Assembly: GCA_964583095.1 (NCBI GenBank)
Contig: CAZOVB010000020.1
Span: 10,109-74,108, forward strand
Direction of reading: 5' to 3'
From: CAZOVB01 sp964583095
Lineage (GTDB): Bacteria; Planctomycetota; Phycisphaerae; SM23-33
DNA: 64,000 nucleotides
A program made the position numbers and the translations under genes. The stretch's first letter is position 1, and each line of letters starts with the position of its first letter. Below, in pieces: positions 1 to 7,169 of the stretch. A model generated the notes under the pieces. It did not search any database and had not been told where the DNA came from. It saw only the letters and a program-made list of their open reading frames with translations.

Positions 1-106
1 TGGCGGAACTGAGCCGATCTCCAACTGCCGGAATTCCAGGAAGGGAATCGCAGTATCACGGGCGAACGGGGCACTGGGCTCCTGCCGGCTGTCTCCGCCG
101 GACGAC

Positions 107-1198
107 TCAGTCCTGGTCCTTCATCGCCTGGATTTCCTTGAGACGATCGCGGATGGGCAGGTGCTGGGTGCAACGGGTCTCGCAGGCCCCGCAGAGCGAA
201 CAGGCCTGGGCGGCCTCGGGGCTCGTACCCCAGTGGTACTTGAGGCGACCCAGAAGAGGCTGGGGTTTCTTATCCCGCAGGACGTACTGGTTGTAGGCGT
301 CCATCATCTTGGGAATTTCCACGCCTTCCGGGCAGGGCAGGCAGTAACCGCAGCCGGTGCAGAGCCCGTCGAACGACTCGACGACCTTGTCGCGGATCTG
401 GTCGATACGCTCGGGGGGGTATGGCTGGAAATCTTCTACAGCCTGGACGGCCTGGTCCACATGATCCTTTGTGGAGAACCCGACCAGTGCGCTGGTGACA
501 TTGGGGTTGGAGACGTTGAATCTCAGGGCGGCTGCGACCACCGAAGGGTCTTCGGGGCCCTGGATGAAGTTGAAACGGTCTGCGAAATCGGGGATCAGGC
601 CGCCACCGAGGGGGTTCATCGTCACCACGCCCAGGTCGAGCTCTCCGGCCTGTCGCAGGGCTTCCTCCCGGTAGGGGAAATTGATCGCGCAGTATCCCAG
701 GGTCACGCCCTCGAAGAAGCCCTCTGCGAGCATGGTCCCCAGGTCCTTGCCCTGCATATGGCTGGAGACGACCACGTGTTCCACAAGGCCCTCTTCCTTG
801 GCCTTGAGGGCTGCCTGGACCGCCCCGCCGTCCTTGCGGCTCTGCCAGGCATCCAGGTCCAGCACGCACCAGATATGGAAGAAGGTGATCTTCTCCTGTC
901 CCAGGCGCTTGAGGGACTTTTCCAGACTGGCCCGTACCTGATCGCCATCCGGGCTGCCGCACTTGGTGGAGGTGTAAAAGGTTTCCGGCTTCATTTGTTT
1001 GAAGGCGGCCCCCATGATGTCTTCGCTCTTGTCCTGGCAGTAATACGGGGCGGTGTCGAAGTAGTTGATGCCCTTCTGGTAGGCGTAGAGCACCAACTGG
1101 GCCATTTCGTCGATCTTCTCAGGCTCGGGGAATCTCATTCCGCCGAAGCTGATCACCGAGACATCTTTGCCGGTCTTTCCATAGGGTTTGGTCCACAT
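107..1198 (-). CDS. Aldo/keto reductase with C-terminal ferredoxin-type 2x[4Fe-4S] domain
   Basis: 363 aa. Residues 1-265 form an aldo/keto reductase barrel. The expected tetrad is visible: Asp48 in NYFDTAPYY, the following Tyr, Lys79 in TSTKCG and His108 in FFHIW. The C-terminus adds two Cys clusters, C280-x2-C283-x2-C286-x3-C290 and C333-x2-C336-x2-C339-x3-C343, which is the pattern of two [4Fe-4S] clusters. This fused architecture is common in anaerobes and usually annotated as 'aldo/keto reductase, 4Fe-4S binding'. The substrate is unknown; electrons may pass between NAD(P)H or substrate and a low-potential carrier (inference). No signal peptide is visible, so it is probably cytoplasmic. 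An AAAGG Shine-Dalgarno lies upstream of the ATG. It is divergent from the porin gene, and the downstream 106 bases hold no gene I can support. Confidence 0.9.
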   Translation of the reverse strand: MWTKPYGKTGKDVSVISFGGMRFPEPEKIDEMAQLVLYAYQKGINYFDTAPYYCQDKSEDIMGAAFKQMKPETFYTSTKCGSPDGDQVRASLEKSLKRLGQEKITFFHIWCVLDLDAWQSRKDGGAVQAALKAKEEGLVEHVVVSSHMQGKDLGTMLAEGFFEGVTLGYCAINFPYREEALRQAGELDLGVVTMNPLGGGLIPDFADRFNFIQGPEDPSVVAAALRFNVSNPNVTSALVGFSTKDHVDQAVQAVEDFQPYPPERIDQIRDKVVESFDGLCTGCGYCLPCPEGVEIPKMMDAYNQYVLRDKKPQPLLGRLKYHWGTSPEAAQACSLCGACETRCTQHLPIRDRLKEIQAMKDQD

Positions 1199-1303
1199 TG
1201 CGATAACCTTTCATTGGGAGGGACGGGAAAAAAGCAAAATACCGAAAGGATTCGGCGGCTTCAAGCATTTCGCTCCTAGCTGCAAAGGCCCTTTCCAACA
1301 GGC

Positions 1304-1333
1304 TTGACTTTTTCATCTGTTTGCACCGATAGA
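1304..1333 (+). promoter_or_regulatory. Candidate sigma70-type promoter of the porin gene
   Basis: TTGACT at 1304-1309, an 18-base spacer, then GATAGA at 1328-1333. It lies about 50 bases before the porin ATG at 1384. The -35 matches five of six consensus bases; the -10 is weaker. The call rests on sequence only. Confidence 0.45.
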
Positions 1334-1383
1334 GACACCAGAACGAGAGCCCTCTATCGTCGGCCTTGCCGGGGAGAATCCAG

Positions 1384-2700
1384 ATGAAGTTTCCTGCCGC
1401 TGTAATTTCGGCGCTGTGCCTGGTCCTGACCTCCGCTCACAACTTGGGCGCCCAGGAAGACCCGGGGCCCGAAGGCATCGGCCCAGAGGCCCAACCCGCC
1501 AAAGGCCCCGAGGGACAGGGAGAATCCCTCCGGCAACGGGACACCCTCACCGGCGAATGGTTCGGCCTGGGTCGGAAACTGACCCAAAGGGGCATCACGG
1601 TCAATCTTTCGCTGACGCAGAACTTCCAGCAGAATCTCTCGGGCGGGACCAACACCGACGTTCAACGAGGCCATTACGCCGGCAGCTACGATCTTGAAAT
1701 CGAAGTCGACCTGGAAGCCCTGGGCGGCCTGCCCGGGGCCACCCTTTTCGCCCACGCCGAGGGCGCCTGGACACAGGGGATCGATCCATGGTCGGTCGGT
1801 TCAGCCGTGGGAAACGTCAACGGCGACGCCGTGGACGACCGCAGCATCGATCTGACGGAACTGTACTGGAACCAGAGCTTGCTGGATGGGCGAGTCCAAG
1901 TCCGCCTGGGCAAACTGGATATCACCGGGGGCTTCGAGTGTCAGGGCTCTCCGGTCGGCTTTGATGCAAATGCCTACGCCAACGACGAGACCCTCCAGTT
2001 CTCAAACGCAGCCCTGGTCAATAACCCGAGCATCCCCTTGCCCGACTATGGCCTGGGACTGGTTGTCTATGCCGAGCCGGTGGATGGCTGGTATATCGCC
2101 GCCGGGGCAATCGACGCACAGGGCGACTTCCGCGAGACGGGCTTCAACACGGCCTTTCACGGAGAGGATTACTTCTTCGCCGTTGCCGAAACGGGGTGGA
2201 TCCATGCCTTTGCCTCCGACAACGGTACGCTTCCGGGAGGCTATCGGGCCGGTCTCTGGTACGACCCGCAGGACCAGCAGAGTTTCAAGACCGGCAGGAC
2301 GCAACGCGACGACGCGGGGTTCTACCTGAGTCTGGATCAGAAACTGCTCAATGAAAACGACCGCGACGACGGCCAGGGACTCGGAGCCTTTGCTCGATAT
2401 GGCTGGGCCCAGAGCGACGTAAACGAGATCCATTGCTTCTGGTCGGCCGGAATCCAGTACCAGGGCTTGATCCCCACTCGTGACCAGGACGTGCTGGGCC
2501 TGGGCGTTGCAGACGGGAAGCTCGTCAACCGGGCCGGCTACTCACAAGATCACGAAACCATCTACGAACTGTACTATGCCGCCTGGCTGGCTCCCTGGGT
2601 GCAGATCGCCCCTTCCGTGCAGTACATCCAGCACCCGGGCGGGAACAACTCCGTCAGCGAGGCCTTGGTCATGGGACTTCGCCTCCAGATGGCGTTTTAG
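1384..2700 (+). CDS. Carbohydrate-selective porin, OprB family
   Basis: 438 aa outer-membrane beta-barrel. I chose the ATG at 1384 because a GGGGAG Shine-Dalgarno precedes it and it begins directly with a signal peptide (MKFPAAVISALCLVLTSAHN, cleavage near LGAQ). Upstream in-frame codons lack these. After the signal peptide there is an acidic, Pro/Gly-rich linker, then the OprB-type motif LTGEWFGLGRKL followed by alternating strand-like segments. The chain ends in a terminal Phe (LRLQMAF), typical of BAM-inserted barrels. The family mediates passive uptake of sugars across the outer membrane, so this may feed the importer encoded at 10-15 kb; that link is inference. It is followed by a hairpin and a convergent lipoprotein gene. 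Confidence 0.85.
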   Translation: MKFPAAVISALCLVLTSAHNLGAQEDPGPEGIGPEAQPAKGPEGQGESLRQRDTLTGEWFGLGRKLTQRGITVNLSLTQNFQQNLSGGTNTDVQRGHYAGSYDLEIEVDLEALGGLPGATLFAHAEGAWTQGIDPWSVGSAVGNVNGDAVDDRSIDLTELYWNQSLLDGRVQVRLGKLDITGGFECQGSPVGFDANAYANDETLQFSNAALVNNPSIPLPDYGLGLVVYAEPVDGWYIAAGAIDAQGDFRETGFNTAFHGEDYFFAVAETGWIHAFASDNGTLPGGYRAGLWYDPQDQQSFKTGRTQRDDAGFYLSLDQKLLNENDRDDGQGLGAFARYGWAQSDVNEIHCFWSAGIQYQGLIPTRDQDVLGLGVADGKLVNRAGYSQDHETIYELYYAAWLAPWVQIAPSVQYIQHPGGNNSVSEALVMGLRLQMAF

Positions 2701-2730
2701 GACTCCGGCAAGGGCGAAGGCAGGATCCAC

Positions 2731-2764
2731 AGCCGCGCCGCCCTTTTCCAAAGGCGACGCGGCT
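2731..2764. terminator. Hairpin between convergent genes
   Basis: AGCCGCG at 2731-2737 pairs with CGCGGCT at 2758-2764, with further partial pairing inside. It lies between the stop of the porin gene and the stop of the convergent lipoprotein gene, so it could end transcription from both sides. There is no clear T-tract. Confidence 0.45.
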
Positions 2765-2786
2765 GACTCGATTCGAGCAGCAACAG

Positions 2787-3110
2787 TTACTCGAGTTCGT
2801 CGCGATCAACGCCGACGGCCATCAGCTTGGCGACCTTCTCTTCATCGCTGAGCTGCTCCCACTGGGAGGGGCATCCACCGCAGCAGAAGGCGACCTTGTG
2901 GCCCCGGAATTCGGTGACCATTTCCTCGGGGACCTCATCGGGCTTGATCTCATTTTGGGGCATGATTGGACAGCGGGTGTTGATGTATACCACTTTAGCA
3001 TCGGTATTGGACTGCTCCCGCTGCTCGTCTTCGCCGCCGCATCCGGTGACAACCAGGCCGGTCAATCCGACCAACCCTGCCATCAGTACCAAGGGTAATG
3101 CACGTCTCAT
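2787..3110 (-). CDS. Small Cys-rich lipoprotein, TRASH/YHS-like metal-binding domain
   Basis: 107 aa. The ATG at 3110 is preceded by AGGAGAACCC, a strong ribosome site, which favours it over an ATG five codons upstream. The N-terminus is a lipoprotein signal ending in a VVTGC lipobox, followed by a charged linker. The mature part has CPIMPQNEI and, about 30 residues later, FRGHKVAFCCGGCPSQW. This CPxM...CC(x2)C arrangement resembles TRASH/YHS-type domains that bind copper or other soft metals. The protein is probably anchored in the envelope as a metal sensor or buffer; the metal is unknown. It is divergent from mntP, which hints at a shared interest in metal handling (inference). Confidence 0.7.
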   Translation of the reverse strand: MRRALPLVLMAGLVGLTGLVVTGCGGEDEQREQSNTDAKVVYINTRCPIMPQNEIKPDEVPEEMVTEFRGHKVAFCCGGCPSQWEQLSDEEKVAKLMAVGVDRDELE

Positions 3111-3208
3111 GGGTTCTCCTTTCAATGGAGCCTTGTATTTTAGGTGGCCTTCCTACCATAGTAGGACGGCTTGGCCGATAGAAACGATCCGCGATTCGGG
3201 AGACGAGC

Positions 3209-3769
3209 TTGAGCTGGTGGGAGATTATTGGCATAGCGTTCGGGCTGGCAATGGATGCTTTTGCGGTGTCCGTCGCGGCGGGTATCACGCTGGAGAGACT
3301 CACAGGACGCCACGTGTTCCGCCTCGGGTGGCATTTCGGGCTCTTCCAGTTCCTCATGCCCGTAATCGGCTACCTGGCCGGGCGGACGGTGGCCTCGTAC
3401 ATCTCCGGGCTGAGCCATTGGGTCGCCTTTGGACTCCTGGGATACGTGGGTGGAAAGATGCTCTACGAAGCCTTCCAAGCTGAGCACCAGCGGTCCGGCC
3501 GCGACCCCACCAAGGGGCTGCTGATGGTCACACTCTCGGTGGCAACGAGCATAGACGCCCTGGCGGTGGGACTATCAATGGCGGTGATGTCCACAACGAT
3601 CTGGGTTCCCGCCCTGGTGATCGGCCTGGTGGCCGGGGCGCTGACGACCGTCGGAATGATCTTTGGCAGTCGGGTGGGCTCGCGGTGGGGCCGCCGCGCA
3701 GAGGTCCTTGGCGGCATTATCCTGATCGGCATCGGCACGCGGATTCTTCTCACAGCCCTGATCGGATAA
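3209..3769 (+). CDS. mntP: Putative manganese efflux pump MntP
   Basis: 186 aa, normal length for MntP/YebN. About six hydrophobic segments are visible. The two inverted halves carry the conserved acidic membrane motifs, AMDAFAVSVAAG near residues 14-25 and SIDALAVGLSMA in the second half, whose Asp residues are needed for Mn(II) export in the family. The start is a TTG (3209) preceded by a GGGAG-like site; it gives the standard family N-terminus, and no ATG fits better. It exports manganese from the cytoplasm in characterised relatives. I looked for the manganese riboswitch often found before mntP and did not see it in the short upstream gap. The neighbour on the other strand encodes a Cys-rich lipoprotein. 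Confidence 0.88.
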   Translation: MSWWEIIGIAFGLAMDAFAVSVAAGITLERLTGRHVFRLGWHFGLFQFLMPVIGYLAGRTVASYISGLSHWVAFGLLGYVGGKMLYEAFQAEHQRSGRDPTKGLLMVTLSVATSIDALAVGLSMAVMSTTIWVPALVIGLVAGALTTVGMIFGSRVGSRWGRRAEVLGGIILIGIGTRILLTALIG

Positions 3770-3841
3770 CAAAGCCCGGAGGCGCCCCGAGGCCGAGGGG
3801 AGCGGCTTGTCAACTCCGGCCCAGGTGTCTATGGTTTGGAA

Positions 3842-4519
3842 ATGGATTCTGCCACAAGCCACACTTCGCGCGACATGAAAGACACATTGATCCTCTTTAC
3901 GAGGTTGCCCAGGCCCGGGCTCTGCAAGACCCGTCTGATCGGAGCCTTGGGGGCCGAGGGAGCCTGCCGACTGCAACAAGCCATGACACAATGGACACTC
4001 AGGCAGGCGCGAATCGCAGCCGGCCAGAGACCCCTGCGCATCGAGCTCCACCATGCCGGCGGGCAACAGGAGCAGTTGCAACAGTGGCTGGGGCCTGAAC
4101 TGACGTGTCGCAGACAGGCCCGGGGGGATCTGGGCATGCGCATGCACCGTGCCCTGAGCGATGCGTTGAACCGGGGAGCACCCAAGGCCCTGCTGATCGG
4201 AAGCGACGTGCCGGAACTGGATGCCCCGCGCTTGCTCGAAGCGCTGGATCTTCTCCATCGCCACCGCCTGGTTCTGGTTCCGGCCGAGGATGGCGGATTC
4301 TGCCTGATCGGCTCAACCGGGCCCCTTCCCGCTATGACCGGCATCGCGTGGGGGACCGACAGGGCTCTGGCCCAGGTGCTCACCCAGGCCCGAAAGGAAG
4401 GTCTGGAGTATCAACTGACTCGCCCGGCCCGCGACATCGACAGGCCCGAGGATCTCAGATACCTGCCCCCGAAGCTGTTGGCGGAATTCGGCCTGGAGAT
4501 TCCCGATCGACTACAATGA
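3842..4519 (+). CDS. TIGR04282-type glycosyltransferase-like protein (DUF2064)
   Basis: About 225 aa, related to the GT-A-fold DUF2064 family (rSAM/selenodomain-associated transferase 1). Signature features are LILFTRLPRPGLCKTRL near the N-terminus, GSDVPELDA in the middle (likely metal/nucleotide binding) and PAEDGGFCLIG with a downstream WGTDRAL. The family resembles MobA and GT-A nucleotide-sugar or nucleotidyl transferases, but its substrate is not established. The start is uncertain: the ATG at 3842 is used, while the ATG at 3875 (MKDTLILF) would match the usual family N-terminus and neither has a strong ribosome site. It runs in the same direction as azoR, 28 bases downstream. Confidence 0.75.
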   Translation: MDSATSHTSRDMKDTLILFTRLPRPGLCKTRLIGALGAEGACRLQQAMTQWTLRQARIAAGQRPLRIELHHAGGQQEQLQQWLGPELTCRRQARGDLGMRMHRALSDALNRGAPKALLIGSDVPELDAPRLLEALDLLHRHRLVLVPAEDGGFCLIGSTGPLPAMTGIAWGTDRALAQVLTQARKEGLEYQLTRPARDIDRPEDLRYLPPKLLAEFGLEIPDRLQ

Positions 4520-4547
4520 ACTGCAGACGGGGCCAAGGAGAGATACT

Positions 4548-5177
4548 ATGAGCAAGGTACTGTTGATAGAAGCTTCCCCTCGCGGGCAACGAAGCCGGTC
4601 GATCGCCGTGGCCAGGAGTTTCTGCCAGGCATACCGAAAGAACCATCCCGAGACGGAAACAGAGACAATCAATCTCTTCGAGATGGATCTTCCCGCCTTC
4701 GATGGCGGCGCACTGGAAGCCAAGTACGAAATCCTCGGCGGAGACAGCCCTTCCCCCAAACACCAGCAGGACTGGTCACGGGTGGAAGCGATCATTGAGC
4801 AGTTCGCCTCGGCCGATCTGTACATCCTGGCTGTGCCGATGTGGAATTTCTCCATCCCCTACCGGCTCAAGCAATACATCGACGTGCTTGTCCAGCCGGG
4901 ATATACCTTTCGCTACGACCCGGAAACCGGCTACCAGGGACTCCTGGAGGACAAGTCCGCCTTCGTCGCCTACGCTCGCGGAGGAGACTACAGCGAGGAA
5001 GCCGCCGAAACCGTCGATCATCAGAAGTCCTACCTCGAGCTGATCCTCGGCTTTGTCGGCATTGCCTATATCCAGAGCCTGATCGTCCAGCCAACGCTGA
5101 TGGGCGGTCCTGAGATGGCCCAGCAGAAGCTCGATTTGGCCATCAAAGAGGCCCAGGCCATGGGCGCAGAATTCTGA
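4548..5177 (+). CDS. azoR: FMN-dependent NADH-azoreductase
   Basis: 209 aa, full length for AzoR. The flavodoxin-like fold starts with KVLLIEASPRGQRSRS, the FMN phosphate-binding loop. VPMWNFSIPYRLKQYID is the family hallmark around residue 95, and ARGGDYSE near residue 145 forms part of the isoalloxazine pocket. The enzyme reduces quinones and azo compounds with NADH by a two-electron route and is thought to protect against thiol and quinone stress. An AAGGAG ribosome site sits seven bases before the ATG. The gene is convergent with the sulfatase gene, with eight bases between the stops. Cytoplasmic. Confidence 0.9.
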   Translation: MSKVLLIEASPRGQRSRSIAVARSFCQAYRKNHPETETETINLFEMDLPAFDGGALEAKYEILGGDSPSPKHQQDWSRVEAIIEQFASADLYILAVPMWNFSIPYRLKQYIDVLVQPGYTFRYDPETGYQGLLEDKSAFVAYARGGDYSEEAAETVDHQKSYLELILGFVGIAYIQSLIVQPTLMGGPEMAQQKLDLAIKEAQAMGAEF

Positions 5178-5185
5178 CCCGGCTC

Positions 5186-7048
5186 CTACGTCTGCGGATG
5201 CTTGCTGAGAATGTACCCGGCCAGTCTGCGGACATAGTTGTTCAGCGGCGTTGAGCGGTTTTCCTTGGCCTGGGCCAGCGCGCCGGCGACCTGTTCTCGC
5301 AGGGCACCGCCGGCGCCGAGTCTTTCGACGGCGTTCAGGGCCCACAAACAGGCCGGGCTCGTCGCATCGCCGGCGTGCCTGGCCAAGCCTGCCGTGGCTT
5401 CCTTCTTCTGGCCCAGCACCCACAGCGCCTCGGCGGCGGTCACCTGTGTCATGGGGCCTTCGTCGTTTAGGCGATCCTTCAAGCCGCCAGTCGCCCTGGC
5501 TGCACCGGCCCCGATCTGCCGACATCCGCATACCGACCAGAACCGGACATCCGGGTTCGAATCGCTCATGCCCTCCAGCAGCTTCGGGAGGTCGGCCGGC
5601 TCGGCCCGGCCCGCCCGTTTTGCCGCCTTGAGGATCTTCTCCAGTGGATAAGCTTCCGGCTTCCGCTGGGCCTTGTATCCCCACTGGCCTGCGCCGCTGC
5701 GGTGATACCCGGTATCGACCACGTCGAGGGCGAATTCATCGGCCCTGCGTCGCATCGTCTCCAGCGCCTTTCGGTGTTCCCGGCCGGCGATGAGGTTGTG
5801 AATCTGGTTCGGGTCGGCCTGCGTGTCGTAGAGCTCTTCGTAGACCTTCGGCTGGAAGAAACGATCTTGCAGGGGGGTCAGCTTTCCTTCATCATGGAGC
5901 TTCTGCCAGAGCTGCGTGGTGCGGATCCGCCACGGCGTGGCCATCCGTTGCCCATGGGGAATGAAGGGCCAGAAGTTGCGCAGGTACAGATAGCGTCGAT
6001 CCCGAACACCCCGCATGAGGTCGTATCGCTCGTCCATGCGGCCTCGGTTGAGATGCACGCAGGCCGGCTCGGGAGTCTTCTGTCCGCCCAGGAAGGCTCG
6101 GCCCTGCATGTGAGCGGGAATTTTCGCCCCGGCCAGGCTCAGAGCCGTCGGCGCGAAATCCACGAAGGAAACCAGTTCCTCGCATGTGCCTCCCGGTTTG
6201 GCCGGGGCCAGGTGCGCAAAATTCTTGCCGAAGCGGACGATCAGCGGAACTTGCGTACCCCGATCGTAGAGCCAGCGTTTCGTCCAGGGTAGAATTCCGC
6301 CATGGTCGCCGTAGAAGAAGACGATCGTGTCATCGGCAAGGCCATCGTCTTCCAGTTGCTTCAGGATCCGCCCCACCTGGAAATCCAGTGCCTCGATCCG
6401 CTTGTAGACCCAGGCCAGGTCTTCGCGGACTTCTTCATGATCCGGATAGAACGGCTCGACTTCCAGTGTGTCGGGGACTTCTACATCGTCCGGGCGCGAG
6501 CGAAGGGCCGATTCGTGGGTCTGGCCGAAGTTGAACACGCTGAAGAACGGCTGGCCCGGCTTTCGGCTTCGCCAATGCGCATCGGGGTTCTTCTGGCCCC
6601 AACCCTGGTTTTCGTCCCAGTGCATCTGGACATCGCTGTTGTAGTCGGTCTTGCCGTTGTTCGTGCAGTGGTAGCCAGCCCTGCTGAGATAGGCCGGATA
6701 GCCCAGTATGTCCTCGGGCACCTCTCCGCGGGCCCGCATGTCCTGGGCCTGGCCGAAGCAAACCGGATACATCCCCAGGGCCAGGGTGAATCTGGCCGGG
6801 GCGCAGACCGGGGAATTGGCAAATGCGCGGGTGTAGCGAACCCCCTCCCGGGCCATTTGGTCCAACACCGCAGTTCGGGCGTTGGGGTCCCCGTAGCTGG
6901 CCAGCCGGGGTGAGAGGTCCTCGGCGGTGATCCAGAGGATATTGGGCTTGCGACCGGCTTGGTCGGCCCCGCGCAGCCACTGAGGCAGAAGCAAAGAGCC
7001 CGCGGCAGCTCCGGCCCCGGCCAGGAACGTTCTTCGATTCAACGACAT
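5186..7048 (-). CDS. Tat-exported sulfatase with C-terminal HEAT-like region
   Basis: 620 aa. The ATG at 7048 has an AAAGG site and starts a twin-arginine signal peptide (MSLNRRTFLAGAGAAAG); longer in-frame starts would bury it. The type I sulfatase domain begins at NILWITAEDLSP (metal-binding acidic residues). It carries C82-A-P-A-R, the CxPxR motif whose Cys is converted to formylglycine, followed by a YGDHGG metal site. After about residue 480 the sequence turns into Ala-rich helical repeats (VRFWSVCGCRQIG, TQVTAAEALWVLGQ) resembling HEAT units, an arrangement seen in planctomycete sulfatases. The protein should cleave sulfate esters from polysaccharides outside the cytoplasm; the exact substrate cannot be read from sequence. 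No maturase gene is in the window. Confidence 0.9.
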   Translation of the reverse strand: MSLNRRTFLAGAGAAAGSLLLPQWLRGADQAGRKPNILWITAEDLSPRLASYGDPNARTAVLDQMAREGVRYTRAFANSPVCAPARFTLALGMYPVCFGQAQDMRARGEVPEDILGYPAYLSRAGYHCTNNGKTDYNSDVQMHWDENQGWGQKNPDAHWRSRKPGQPFFSVFNFGQTHESALRSRPDDVEVPDTLEVEPFYPDHEEVREDLAWVYKRIEALDFQVGRILKQLEDDGLADDTIVFFYGDHGGILPWTKRWLYDRGTQVPLIVRFGKNFAHLAPAKPGGTCEELVSFVDFAPTALSLAGAKIPAHMQGRAFLGGQKTPEPACVHLNRGRMDERYDLMRGVRDRRYLYLRNFWPFIPHGQRMATPWRIRTTQLWQKLHDEGKLTPLQDRFFQPKVYEELYDTQADPNQIHNLIAGREHRKALETMRRRADEFALDVVDTGYHRSGAGQWGYKAQRKPEAYPLEKILKAAKRAGRAEPADLPKLLEGMSDSNPDVRFWSVCGCRQIGAGAARATGGLKDRLNDEGPMTQVTAAEALWVLGQKKEATAGLARHAGDATSPACLWALNAVERLGAGGALREQVAGALAQAKENRSTPLNNYVRRLAGYILSKHPQT

Positions 7049-7133
7049 GGGTACCGCCTTTCTGTAAAGTTCACCCAAGCGATTATCCACCCGCAGCATT
7101 GCAAAGGCAAGGCCGATCCGCTCGATACCGCGG

Positions 7134-7162
7134 GTGACAGGAAAACTCTCAACCGCTACAAT
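7134..7162 (+). promoter_or_regulatory. Promoter GTGACA-17-TACAAT, probably leaderless
   Basis: GTGACA at 7134-7139, exactly 17 bases, then TACAAT at 7157-7162. The next gene's ATG is at 7170, only seven bases after the -10 box. Transcription would therefore begin at or next to the start codon. Confidence 0.65.
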
Positions 7163-7169
7163 CCCTCTC

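Noticed and set aside
3111..3208. Manganese (yybP-ykoY) riboswitch before mntP
   Set aside because: The gap is short and I see neither the conserved loop motifs nor the paired elements of that riboswitch.
4512..4517. TACAAT before azoR as a promoter
   Set aside because: No acceptable -35 box at 16-18 bases upstream, unlike the promoters listed.
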